From NCBI RefSeq assembly GCF_963378095.1, contig NZ_OY726397.1, positions 3,782,001 to 3,846,000 of the forward strand: 64,000 bases of DNA, given 5' to 3'. Source of the DNA: Mycolicibacterium sp. MU0053. Lineage in GTDB: Bacteria > Actinomycetota > Actinomycetes > Mycobacteriales > Mycobacteriaceae. Each line of letters begins with the position of its first letter. Positions within the stretch are counted from its first letter, which is position 1. This document shows positions 1-7,322 of the stretch, one piece after another. The notes under the pieces were generated by a model, which saw only the letters and a program-made list of their open reading frames with translations, ran no database searches and had not been told where the DNA came from. The position numbers were made by a program, and so were the translations under genes.

Positions 1-227
1 GGCTGGACATCGACCCGAATCTCACGGCCATCCATGTGCACCCGGTGACCTGCTCGTTGGGGGTACCCACCCGGCACCTCGATCTGCAGTTCGTCGCCCG
101 TGCACCGGCCGGCGCCGAGATCGCGGTCAGCACTGAATCCCTGGATCTGCGTTGGTGGCCCACCGATGCGCTACCAGCCGATGCCGATCACGCCCTGGCG
201 TATCTGGTGGCCCGCGCGAGTTCCTGA
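1..227 (+). CDS. NUDIX hydrolase, C-terminal part (5' end outside window)
   Basis: The reading frame is open from base 3 to a TGA at 225-227 and encodes the last ~74 residues of a protein. The tail, with the strand HLDLQFVARAP and the later segment ESLDLRWWPTDALP, resembles the C-terminal half of NUDIX pyrophosphohydrolases, where such a W-P-D-L region follows the catalytic box. The NUDIX box itself (GX5EX7REUXEEXGU) must lie upstream and is not visible, so substrate and activity cannot be judged. In several mycobacteria a NUDIX gene lies near fbiB close to the manB-wbbL-rmlD cluster, which fits the position. It is convergent with the next gene, with a hairpin element between them. Confidence 0.6.
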   Translation, partial: LDIDPNLTAIHVHPVTCSLGVPTRHLDLQFVARAPAGAEIAVSTESLDLRWWPTDALPADADHALAYLVARASS

Positions 228-238
228 CGCACACCCAT

Positions 239-298
239 GGCGAGCGGCTACCGTGGTACGCAAACTCGGTCTGTGGCGTACCAGGATGAGCGCTCGCC
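239..298. repeat. 60-nt imperfect hairpin element, copy 1
   Basis: A 21-nt left arm (239-259, beginning GGCGAGCG and ending GTGGTAC) and a 21-nt right arm (278-298, beginning GTACC and ending GCGCTCGCC) are complementary at 16 of 21 positions around an 18-nt loop. The element starts 12 bases past the NUDIX stop and ends 6 bases past the stop of the AbiEi-like gene, so it could end both transcripts. The same geometry recurs at 1252-1311. Confidence 0.65.
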
Positions 299-304
299 CG
301 CACG

Positions 305-1186
305 TCAGGCAGCGGCGGCCAACTGCGCACCGATCCGGCGCACCATCGACGCCTGCCGGCTGCGCACATCGTCGGCGACGAGGTGCAACACCCGCCAGCC
401 CAGCTCCTGCAACGCGGCGCGCTTCTGCCGGTCTCGGCGCAGGTGCTCGGTCGAGCTGTGCCAGTCGAACCCGTCGTACTCGACCGCGAATCTGTGTTCC
501 GGCCAGGCGAAGTCGAGCCGCCAGCGGCGTCCGTCGCGGTCGATGACCTCGTATTGCAGCACCGGCTCCGGCAATCCGCCGTCGACCATGACCAGCCGTG
601 CTTCACTCTCCATCGGCGACTCGGACTCGGCGCGCGTCAGCGGGATCAGATCGCGAACCAGGACGATTCCGCGCCGTCCCGCCTGAGCTACCGCGGCCTC
701 GGTGAGGTCGCTGCGATCACACGTCCGGCTGCGCAGCGCCGCATCCAAGGTCGCCAGCGCCCTGGGCCGGTCCAGCGTTCTCGCCACCTCGACCGCGGTC
801 CAGCCCGGCCGCGTGACGGGCCGCCCGGCCCAGATGGTCAGCGGCGCACCCGCGCGGCGGTGCACCACGAGACCGGCAGCGCTGCGCAGTCGATGACCGA
901 GCGGATTCAGGACGTGCAGGGCGGTCACGTCCTCGGTGTCGAACCCGAACGCCGCCGCCGCTGTCGACAGACACGCCACCACCGGCTCGCCGCACCGAAT
1001 ATCCAGCCCCCGCAACAGGGTCCGCCGGTCGGGTGCACCCAGGCTGTAGACGCCCGGCCAGATCTTGACCAGCGCCGCGTCGCGCAGTTGACGTTGCACG
1101 GTGCGACGGCTGAGGTGTTCGAGTAGCTGCGCCGAGGTCGCGACGCGTCCTTGCGCGAGGAACAGGCGGCGGAGTTCAGGTGGCAC
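305..1186 (-). CDS. AbiEi-type antitoxin domain / DUF559 Vsr-like endonuclease-fold protein
   Basis: This 293-residue protein belongs to a family found in many mycobacterial genomes as solitary genes. Residues 1-50 look like the winged-helix domain of type IV AbiEi antitoxins, ending in the characteristic WPGVYSLG. The C-terminal third resembles the DUF559/Vsr PD-(D/E)XK fold: Glu195 in MESEARL, Asp225 in RLDFAW and Glu236 in AVEYDG are spaced like the catalytic acids, followed by a conserved RDRQKRAALQELGW helix. No partner toxin (AbiEii nucleotidyltransferase) is encoded beside it. The gene sits between two hairpin repeats of the same design, downstream of manB on the same strand. The family's biological role is not established; calling it a nuclease is inference from the fold. 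Confidence 0.75.
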   Translation of the reverse strand: MPPELRRLFLAQGRVATSAQLLEHLSRRTVQRQLRDAALVKIWPGVYSLGAPDRRTLLRGLDIRCGEPVVACLSTAAAAFGFDTEDVTALHVLNPLGHRLRSAAGLVVHRRAGAPLTIWAGRPVTRPGWTAVEVARTLDRPRALATLDAALRSRTCDRSDLTEAAVAQAGRRGIVLVRDLIPLTRAESESPMESEARLVMVDGGLPEPVLQYEVIDRDGRRWRLDFAWPEHRFAVEYDGFDWHSSTEHLRRDRQKRAALQELGWRVLHLVADDVRSRQASMVRRIGAQLAAAA

Positions 1187-1251
1187 CCGGACAGCGTGTG
1201 CGGCCGCCTGACTGGGGCGCTATTCACCGCTGCCCATCCCTGTGCATAACC

Positions 1252-1311
1252 GGCCAGCGGCCATCCTTGTACGCAAAATGCGCGCGGAACGTACGACGGT
1301 GAGCGCTCGCC
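1252..1311. repeat. 60-nt imperfect hairpin element, copy 2
   Basis: The left arm (1252-1272) and right arm (1291-1311) are again 21 nt each with an 18-nt loop, pairing at 15 of 21 positions. It is a direct repeat of copy 1: both share GTACGCAAA at the arm-loop junction and TGAGCGCTCGCC at the right end. It lies 65 bases upstream of the AbiEi-like start codon. Confidence 0.65.
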
Positions 1312-1321
1312 GGGGGTGATG

Positions 1322-1345
1322 TGTACAACGCTGAGCGCTCGCGGC
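1322..1345. repeat. Half copy of the hairpin element (right arm only)
   Basis: The stretch from 1323 reads GTACAACG followed by CTGAGCGCTCGC and matches the right arms of the two full elements. No matching left arm lies upstream, where copy 2 already occupies the space. It ends 2 bases before the manB stop codon. Confidence 0.5.
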
Positions 1346-1347
1346 AA

Positions 1348-2433
1348 TCACACGTCGCTGGAGTACCGAATCCCGCAGTCCGGCAGTTCGACTCCCGGCC
1401 ACACCCGCGCGCCGCGGAGCAACTCGCAGCGCGCCCCGATGTTCGCACCGTCGCCGATGACGCCGTCGCGGATCAGCGCCCGCGGCCCGATCCGCGCGCC
1501 GAACCCGATGATCGAGCGCTCGATCACCGAACCGGCATCAACCCGCGCACCGTCGAAGATCACCGCGCCGTCGAGGCGCGCGCCGGGTCCGATGACCGCA
1601 CCGCGGCCGACCACCGTGCCACCGATGAGCACCGCGCCCGGGGCCACCGAAGCGCCGTCGTGCACCAGGCTTTCGCCGCGCTGACCCGGCAATGCCGGTG
1701 ACGGGGCGATGCCGCGCACCAGATCCGAGGAGCCCCGCACGAAGTCCTCGGGCGTGCCCATGTCGCGCCAGTAGGTGGCATCGACGTAGCCGTACAGCTT
1801 CACGCCCTCCGACAGCAGCACCGGGAACACCTCGCGTTCCACCGACACCGCCCGCCCGCGCGGGATGCGGTCGATGATCTCGCGGTCGAACACATAACAG
1901 CCGGCGTTGATCTGATCGGTCGGCGGATCCTGGGTTTTCTCCAGAAACGCTGTGACGCGGCCGTTCTCGTCGGTGGGGACCGAACCGAACGCGCGCGGGT
2001 CCGCGACCCGGACCAGGTGCAGCGTCAGCCCGCCGTCGTGGCCGTGATGAAACTCCAGCATGGAACCCAGGTCCCCGCCGGACAGAACGTCGCCGTTGAA
2101 CACCACCGCGGTGTCGTGCCGCAGTTTGTCGGCGACGTTGGCGATGCCGCCGCCGGTGCCCAGCGGGTCGGACTCGAAGACGTACTCGAGTTCCAGGCCC
2201 AGCTTGGAGCCGTCGCCGAACTCCTCGGCGAACACGTCGGCCTTGTACGAGGTGCCCAGCACCGCGCGCTCGATGCCGGCCGCGGCGATCCGGGACAGCA
2301 GGTGCGTCAGGAACGGCAACCCCGCCGTCGGCAGCATCGGCTTGGGCATCGACAGCGTCAACGGCCGCAACCGGGTGCCCTTGCCCCCGACCAGCACGAC
2401 GGCATCGACCTTCTTCGGATCGAATCCGCTCAT
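1348..2433 (-). CDS. manB: Mannose-1-phosphate guanylyltransferase
   Basis: This enzyme makes GDP-mannose from mannose-1-phosphate and GTP, the donor for mannosylated lipids and lipoglycans. The 361-residue protein has the nucleotidyltransferase signature GGKGTRLRPLT at residues 16-26, the metal/sugar segment FNGDVLSG, and a C-terminal left-handed beta-helix of hexapeptide repeats. The ATG at 2433 is chosen because GAGGAGG lies 8 nt before it and homologues start here (MSGFDPKKVDAV); the longer open frame upstream runs through wbbL. The start overlaps the wbbL stop by ATGA, so the two are translationally coupled. Orthologue of M. tuberculosis Rv3264c; the name manB is used there although the activity is the ManC type. 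Confidence 0.93.
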   Translation of the reverse strand: MSGFDPKKVDAVVLVGGKGTRLRPLTLSMPKPMLPTAGLPFLTHLLSRIAAAGIERAVLGTSYKADVFAEEFGDGSKLGLELEYVFESDPLGTGGGIANVADKLRHDTAVVFNGDVLSGGDLGSMLEFHHGHDGGLTLHLVRVADPRAFGSVPTDENGRVTAFLEKTQDPPTDQINAGCYVFDREIIDRIPRGRAVSVEREVFPVLLSEGVKLYGYVDATYWRDMGTPEDFVRGSSDLVRGIAPSPALPGQRGESLVHDGASVAPGAVLIGGTVVGRGAVIGPGARLDGAVIFDGARVDAGSVIERSIIGFGARIGPRALIRDGVIGDGANIGARCELLRGARVWPGVELPDCGIRYSSDV

Positions 2434-3308
2434 CCGCCCAGCCTCCTCATCTCGCGCCGGGACCGGCGGACGACCAGTGTTGAACGCACCGCCAGCGCAC
2501 CCCGCATCGCCCACCGCAGCGGACTGCGCCGCCACCCGGAATGGCGATCCGACAGGTAGGTCCACGTGCTCTGGTGGTGTACGGCCAGATTACGGGCCGG
2601 ATCGCGGCCGGTGGCGTGACCCTTGTCGTGCAGGATCTCCGCCGAGGGTGCGTAGACGTTCTGCCAACCCGCGCGGGCCAACCGGTCCCCGAGGTCGACG
2701 TCCTCCATGTACATGAAGTAGCGCTCGTCGAAGCCGCCGACCTGGTCGAACGCCTCGCGCCGCACCAGCAGGCAGGAGCCGGACAACCAGCCCACCACGC
2801 GCTCGGTGGGCGTCTCGCGGTCCTGGCGGTAGGCCGCCGTCCACGGATTCCTCTTCCAGAACGGGCCCACCACCGCGTGCATGCCGCCGCGGATGACACT
2901 GGGCAGGTGCCGCGCCGACGGGTACACCGCACCGTCGGGATCGCGGATCAAGGGGCCGACGGCGCCGGCCTTGGGCCAGCGCTGCGCGACCTCGAGCAGC
3001 GCGTCGATGCTGCCGGGTGACCACACCACATCGGGGTTGGCGATGACCACGAACTCGCCGCAGCCGGACTCGAACTGCGCGACGCCGCGGTTGACGGCGC
3101 GTCCGTAGCCCAGGTTCGCGCCGGTGTGCAGCACCCGGGCGTTCGGATAGCGTTCGACGGCCTCTTCCGGGGCGCCGTCCTCGGAGCCGTTGTCGGCGAT
3201 GACGACGCTGGTCGGACGGTCGGTGGCGACCGTCAACGACGACAGGAACCGCTCGAGGTGCGGGCCCGGTGAGTACGTCACCGTCACCACAGGCAGTTCG
3301 TCAGTCAC
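2430..3308 (-). CDS. wbbL: Rhamnosyltransferase WbbL (arabinogalactan linker)
   Basis: WbbL transfers rhamnose from dTDP-rhamnose to decaprenyl-PP-GlcNAc, building the linker that joins arabinogalactan to peptidoglycan; it is essential in mycobacteria. The 292-residue GT2 protein shows the nucleotide-binding start VVTVTYSPG, VVIADNGSEDG, the DXD-like NPDVV, and the acceptor-site ED motif in MYMEDVDLGDR. The GTG at 3308 is preceded by TACCCT at a 7-nt distance, suggesting a leaderless transcript; the open frame continues upstream antisense-like through rmlD but without family similarity. It follows rmlD by 25 bases and overlaps manB by 4. M. tuberculosis Rv3265c orthologue. Confidence 0.93.
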   Translation of the reverse strand: MTDELPVVTVTYSPGPHLERFLSSLTVATDRPTSVVIADNGSEDGAPEEAVERYPNARVLHTGANLGYGRAVNRGVAQFESGCGEFVVIANPDVVWSPGSIDALLEVAQRWPKAGAVGPLIRDPDGAVYPSARHLPSVIRGGMHAVVGPFWKRNPWTAAYRQDRETPTERVVGWLSGSCLLVRREAFDQVGGFDERYFMYMEDVDLGDRLARAGWQNVYAPSAEILHDKGHATGRDPARNLAVHHQSTWTYLSDRHSGWRRSPLRWAMRGALAVRSTLVVRRSRREMRRLGG

Positions 3309-3315
3309 GGCGTAG

Positions 3316-3321
3316 AGGGTA
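3316..3321 (-). promoter_or_regulatory. -10 box for leaderless wbbL
   Basis: TACCCT on the minus strand, 7 nt before the wbbL GTG, inside the rmlD-wbbL gap. It would give wbbL-manB a promoter separate from rmlD. Confidence 0.45.
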
Positions 3322-3333
3322 TCCGCACCAGGA

Positions 3334-4194
3334 TCAGACCGCGGCCAGTGCCCGAGCCACCGCATCCGCCCAGGACGGCAACGGCCGCAGCCCGGCCCGC
3401 TCGGACTGACCGGCGCCCAACGCCGAGTACGACGGGCGCGCGGCCGGCCGCGGGTGGGCGTCGGTGCCGACGGGCCGGACCAACTCGGCGTCGGCGCCCA
3501 CGGCCGCGTACACCGCGCGGGCCTGCTCGTAGCGGCTGCCCGCGCCGCCATTGGCCGCGTGCAGCAGCGGCGCCTGCACGTCGTCGTCGATGATCTGCAA
3601 CAGCGCGGCCACCAGGTCACCGGTGTAGGTCGGCGAGCCGACCTGATCCGACACCACGTCCACGGCCTGACCTTCGCGCGCCTTGCGGGCCATCACGGCC
3701 GCGAAGTCGCTGCCCGCGGCGGCCCCGGTGTAGACCCAGGAGGTGCGGACCACGGTCGCGGTGGGCAGCGCCGCGGCCACCGCGTGCTCGCCGGCGAGCT
3801 TGCTGCGGCCGTAGACGTTGAGCGGGTCGGTGGTGTCGTCGAGTTCGTACGGCCGCGCCGACCCGCCGCCGAAATCGCCGCTGAACACATAGTCGGTGGA
3901 GATGTGCAGCAGTCGGGCGCCGGCGGCGGCACAGGCCCGCGCCACGTGTCCCGCGCCCGTCGCGTTGACCGCGTGGGCCGTCTCGGGATCCTGTTCGGCG
4001 CCGTCGACATTGGTGTAGGCCGCGCAGTTCACGACGACGTCGGCACTGGTGAGCGCCGGTGCTGCGGCCGGATCGGCGATGTTCCACTGCGCGGAATCCA
4101 GCGCCAGCACCGGCCGGCCGGCCGCCCTCGCCTGCGCGGCCAGAAACCGGCCGACCTGACCCCCTGCACCCGTGATGACGATTCGCTGCGACAC
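3334..4194 (-). CDS. rmlD: dTDP-4-dehydrorhamnose reductase
   Basis: RmlD performs the last step of dTDP-L-rhamnose synthesis, NADPH-dependent reduction of dTDP-4-dehydrorhamnose, supplying the donor that WbbL uses. The 286-residue SDR-type protein has the Rossmann motif GAGGQVG (residues 9-15), the STDYVFSG segment (99-106) and the catalytic YxxxK pair Tyr128/Lys132 in VYGRSKLAGE. It starts at a GTG (4194); the next gene upstream, lcp1, is divergent, separated by 66 bases. It leads the rmlD-wbbL-manB run of same-strand genes for cell-wall sugar supply. Orthologue of Rv3266c. Confidence 0.94.
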   Translation of the reverse strand: MSQRIVITGAGGQVGRFLAAQARAAGRPVLALDSAQWNIADPAAAPALTSADVVVNCAAYTNVDGAEQDPETAHAVNATGAGHVARACAAAGARLLHISTDYVFSGDFGGGSARPYELDDTTDPLNVYGRSKLAGEHAVAAALPTATVVRTSWVYTGAAAGSDFAAVMARKAREGQAVDVVSDQVGSPTYTGDLVAALLQIIDDDVQAPLLHAANGGAGSRYEQARAVYAAVGADAELVRPVGTDAHPRPAARPSYSALGAGQSERAGLRPLPSWADAVARALAAV

Positions 4195-4248
4195 ACTCAG
4201 AGTCTGGCACGCCGAGTCGGGCTAACCGGATACCGGCGCTGTCGCAAG

Positions 4249-4254
4249 TAGCCT
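4249..4254 (+). promoter_or_regulatory. -10 box for leaderless lcp1
   Basis: TAGCCT ends 6 nt before the GTG of lcp1, in the divergent gap with rmlD. Confidence 0.5.
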
Positions 4255-4260
4255 TGCCTG

Positions 4261-5727
4261 GTGCCGGTCCGGGTCTTACGCGTGATGTCCAGTGTGATTG
4301 CCGTAGCGATCGTGCTGGGTACCGGCGTGGCCTGGGCCAAGATCCGCTCGTTCGAGGGCGGCATCCACCACATCAGTACCGCGGCCCTCGGCGGCGACGG
4401 GGACGACGGCGCCATCGACATCCTGCTGGTGGGCTCCGACAGTCGCACCGACGCCCACGGCAACCCGCTGACCCCGGAGGAACTGGCGGTCCTGCACGCC
4501 GGCAACGACGTGGCCACCAACACCGACACCATCATCCTGGTGCGCATCCCCAACAACGGGCGCTCCGCCACCGCCATCTCGATTCCGCGCGACACCTATG
4601 TGGAACTGCCCGACGACGAGGGCAAGATGAAGATCAACGGCGTCTACGGGGACGCCAAGCTCGCGGTGATGAAGGACCTCATCGAGGTCCAGAAGATGGA
4701 TCCGCTCGAGGGCGAGAAGCGCGGCATCGAGGCCGGCCGTGAGGCCCTGATCAGGACCGTGGCCAAGTTGACCGGCGTCACCGTCGACCACTACGCCGAG
4801 ATCGGCCTGCTCGGCTTCTCGTTGATCACCGATGCGCTCGGCGGCGTCGACGTGTGCCTCAAAGATGCGGTCTACGAACCGCTTTCCGGCGCGGATTTCC
4901 CGGCCGGCTGGCAGAAGCTGTCCGGCCCGCAGGCCCTGAGCTTCGTGCGGCAGCGCCACGATCTGCCCCGCGGCGACCTCGACCGGGTGGTGCGCCAGCA
5001 GGTCGTGATGGCTTCCCTTGCCCACCAGGTGATCTCGGGCAAGACGCTGTCCAGCCCGGCCACCCTCAACCGGCTCCAGGACGCCGTGCAGCGCTCGGTG
5101 GTGCTCTCCGAGGGGTGGGACATCATGAGTTTCGTCGACCAGCTGCAGAAGCTGGCCGCGGGCAATGTGGTGTTCGCCACCATCCCGGTGCTCGATGAGG
5201 CCGGCTGGAGCGACGACGGCATGCAGAGCGTGGTGCGGGTGGATTCGACCGCGGTCAAGGACTGGGTCGACAGCCTGCTGCACAACCAGGACGAGGGCAA
5301 GACCGAGGAGATCTCCTACTCGCCGGACAAGACCACCGTCGATGTCATCAACGACTCCGATGTGGGCGGGCTGGCCGCGGCGGTGTCGACGATCCTGAAC
5401 GGCAAGGGCTTCACGCCCGGCCACGTGGGCAACAACGACCGCGCACCGGTCGACCACAGCCAGATCCAGGCCGCCAAGTCCGACGACCTCGGCGCGCAGG
5501 CGATCGCCGAGGAACTCGGCCTGCCGGTCGTGGCCGACGAGGCGGTGCCCGAGGGCACCGTGCGGGTGGTGCTGTCCTACGACTACACCGGCCCCGGTTC
5601 CGGCCTCGACGGCTACGCCCCCGAGCTGTCGAGTTCGACCGAGGCCAGCACCCTGCAGGTGAACTCGGCGCCGGCGCCCTCGCCGATCATCACCGCCGGA
5701 TCCGACGACCCCAAGTGCGTCAATTAG
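4261..5727 (+). CDS. lcp1: LytR-CpsA-Psr family arabinogalactan ligase
   Basis: LCP proteins transfer undecaprenyl/decaprenyl-linked glycopolymers onto the wall; the M. tuberculosis homologue Rv3267 (Lcp1) has been shown to join arabinogalactan to peptidoglycan. The 488-residue protein has an N-terminal membrane segment (about residues 8-27), then the LCP domain with catalytic signature residues in ILLVGSDSRTD (Asp60, Arg62), SIPRDTYVELP (Arg110, Asp111) and FVRQRHDLPRGDLDRVVRQQ. A LytR_C domain follows near residues 355-440 (TVDVINDSDVGGLA), and the tail is Ser/Pro-rich. Start at GTG 4261 keeps the complete membrane anchor. The divergent neighbour is rmlD, so linker synthesis and ligation genes are grouped. 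Confidence 0.92.
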   Translation: MPVRVLRVMSSVIAVAIVLGTGVAWAKIRSFEGGIHHISTAALGGDGDDGAIDILLVGSDSRTDAHGNPLTPEELAVLHAGNDVATNTDTIILVRIPNNGRSATAISIPRDTYVELPDDEGKMKINGVYGDAKLAVMKDLIEVQKMDPLEGEKRGIEAGREALIRTVAKLTGVTVDHYAEIGLLGFSLITDALGGVDVCLKDAVYEPLSGADFPAGWQKLSGPQALSFVRQRHDLPRGDLDRVVRQQVVMASLAHQVISGKTLSSPATLNRLQDAVQRSVVLSEGWDIMSFVDQLQKLAAGNVVFATIPVLDEAGWSDDGMQSVVRVDSTAVKDWVDSLLHNQDEGKTEEISYSPDKTTVDVINDSDVGGLAAAVSTILNGKGFTPGHVGNNDRAPVDHSQIQAAKSDDLGAQAIAEELGLPVVADEAVPEGTVRVVLSYDYTGPGSGLDGYAPELSSSTEASTLQVNSAPAPSPIITAGSDDPKCVN

Positions 5728-5730
5728 CCT
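5725..5730 (+). promoter_or_regulatory. -10 box built on the lcp1 stop codon
   Basis: TAGCCT, whose first three bases are the lcp1 TAG, lies 7 nt before the ATG at 5738. Confidence 0.4.
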
Positions 5731-5737
5731 GAGCGAC

Positions 5738-6466
5738 ATGCTCAACTTGGCCTCGGCGGTGCTGGATCCGCTGCTGCGTGATAATCCCGCCGCCCCGCGC
5801 ATCACCTACTACGACGACGCCACCGGCGAACGCATCGAACTGTCAACCGCGACGTTGGCCAACTGGGCGGCCAAGACCGGCAACCTGCTGCGCGACGAAC
5901 TCGGCGCGCAGCCCGGCAGCAAGGTCGCGGTGCTGCTGCCCGCGCACTGGCAGACCGCGGCCGTGGTGTTCGGCGTGTGGTGGATCGGCGCCGAGGTGAC
6001 GCTGGCGGGGCCGGCCGACGTCGCGCTGTGCACGCTCGATCGGCTCGACGAGGCCGACGAGGCGGTCGGCATGGGCGAGATCGCGGTGCTGTCGCTGGAT
6101 CCGTTCGGCAAGTCGGTGCCGGATCTGCCGGTCGGGATCACCGACTACGCGACGGCGGTACGCGTCCAGGGCGATCAGCTCATCCCCGAGCCACAACCCG
6201 GCCCGGCGCTGACCGGACGCTCACCCGAAGAGGTGTACACCGAGGCCCGAAACGCCGCGGCGGCAATGGGATTGCAGGCCACCGACCGGGTGGCGGCGGC
6301 CCTGGGTTGGTCGACACCGGACGAGCTGCTGCGAAACCTGGTCGGGGTGTTCGCGGTGGGCGCCTCGCTGGTGCAGGTCGTCAACCCCAGTTCCGACGCC
6401 GACGTCACCGAGCGCCGGAACCGGACCGAAAAGGTGACCCGGCGCCTCGATCAACCCGCCGGTTAG
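5738..6466 (+). CDS. TIGR03089 family protein (partial AMP-binding fold)
   Basis: The 242-residue protein matches the actinobacterial TIGR03089 family, represented by Rv3268 at the same place after lcp1. The first ~100 residues read like the start of an acyl/aryl-CoA synthetase (YYDDATGERIELSTATLANWAAKTGNLLRDELG, given here as discontinuous features, then VAVLLPAHWQTAAVVFG), but the ATP/AMP-binding P-loop and the adenylation core are missing, so it is too short to be a ligase. No catalytic role is known. The gene begins 10 bases after lcp1 and is followed 10 bases later by birA, each with its own leaderless-type start. Confidence 0.8.
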   Translation: MLNLASAVLDPLLRDNPAAPRITYYDDATGERIELSTATLANWAAKTGNLLRDELGAQPGSKVAVLLPAHWQTAAVVFGVWWIGAEVTLAGPADVALCTLDRLDEADEAVGMGEIAVLSLDPFGKSVPDLPVGITDYATAVRVQGDQLIPEPQPGPALTGRSPEEVYTEARNAAAAMGLQATDRVAAALGWSTPDELLRNLVGVFAVGASLVQVVNPSSDADVTERRNRTEKVTRRLDQPAG

Positions 6467-6469
6467 GCT
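6464..6469 (+). promoter_or_regulatory. -10 box built on the preceding stop codon
   Basis: TAGGCT starts with the TAG stop of the TIGR03089 gene and ends 7 nt before the birA ATG. Confidence 0.4.
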
Positions 6470-6476
6470 GGCTGCC

Positions 6477-7322
6477 ATGGCAACCGAGGCGCTGCGGCCC
6501 GAGCTCGACCGGCACGTCCTGCGCGAGCGCGTGCTCGGCGCCGACTCCCCCTGGCGAAGCCTCGACGTCGTGGCCGAAACCGGTTCCACCAACGCCGACC
6601 TGTTGGCCCGGGCCGCGGCCGGTGCGGACATCACCGGGGACGTGCTGCTGGCCGAGTATCAGGCGGCCGGTCGCGGCCGGCACGGCCGGACCTGGTCCGC
6701 GCCGCCCCGCTCCCAGCTTTCGGTGTCGGTCGGGGTGTCCGCGGCAAACGTGCCCACCGACGCCTGGGGGTGGCTGCCGCTGTTGACGGGGGTGGCCGTG
6801 GTCGACGCCGTGCGCGAGATCTGCGGTCTGCAGGTCGGCCTGAAATGGCCCAACGATGTGCTGGCCCCCAACGGCAAGCTGGCCGGGATCCTGGCGGAGG
6901 TCGCCAGCCCCGCCCCCGCGATCGTCGTCGGACTGGGTCTCAACGTCACGCTGAGCGCCGACGAGGCACCGGACGCGGGCGCGACGTCGCTGCTGCTGCT
7001 CGGCCACGGCGAGGTCGACCGGACCGCGCTCGCCGCGACGCTGCTGCACCACCTCGGTGCCCGCATCGCCGCCTGGCAGCGGTCGGCCGGCCCCGATGCC
7101 GCGCTGCTCGACGACTATGTCCGGCACAGCCTCACGCTGGGCACACCGGTGCGCGCGCAGCTGCCGGGCGGAAACGAGATCACCGGCACCGCAACGCATG
7201 TCGACCGACTCGGCCGCCTCGGCATCGACGATGGCGCCGGCGGCGTGACGGTGTCAGCCGGCGATATCACGCACCTGCGGCCGATTCAGCGCAGTAGCGC
7301 GCGGGACATCACGACGCGCTGA
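6477..7322 (+). CDS. birA: Biotin--[acetyl-CoA-carboxylase] ligase
   Basis: BirA activates biotin with ATP and attaches it to the carboxyl carrier lysine; in this window the obvious target is AccA3. The 281-residue protein has the biotin/ATP loop GRGRHGRTW (residues 66-73), KWPNDVL (123-129) with the catalytic-site GKLAGILAE, and the C-terminal SH3-like domain. No N-terminal DNA-binding domain is present, as in other group I mycobacterial BirA proteins, so it is not expected to act as a repressor. In M. tuberculosis birA (Rv3279c) is divergent from accD5; here it follows the Rv3268 homologue, about 4 kb away. Its 3' end overlaps the convergent fadE25 by 37 bases. Confidence 0.92.
   Translation: MATEALRPELDRHVLRERVLGADSPWRSLDVVAETGSTNADLLARAAAGADITGDVLLAEYQAAGRGRHGRTWSAPPRSQLSVSVGVSAANVPTDAWGWLPLLTGVAVVDAVREICGLQVGLKWPNDVLAPNGKLAGILAEVASPAPAIVVGLGLNVTLSADEAPDAGATSLLLLGHGEVDRTALAATLLHHLGARIAAWQRSAGPDAALLDDYVRHSLTLGTPVRAQLPGGNEITGTATHVDRLGRLGIDDGAGGVTVSAGDITHLRPIQRSSARDITTR

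Noticed and set aside
305..1186. AbiE toxin-antitoxin system
   Set aside because: No AbiEii toxin gene is next to it; the protein has an antitoxin-like N-terminus but a nuclease-like C-terminus.
4276..5805. Long open frame on the minus strand across lcp1 (similar long antisense frames across accD5, accA3, glpD2 and lhr)
   Set aside because: Typical shadow of GC-rich coding sequence; translation is rich in His, Arg, Gly and Val without any family motif, while the plus strand encodes clear proteins.
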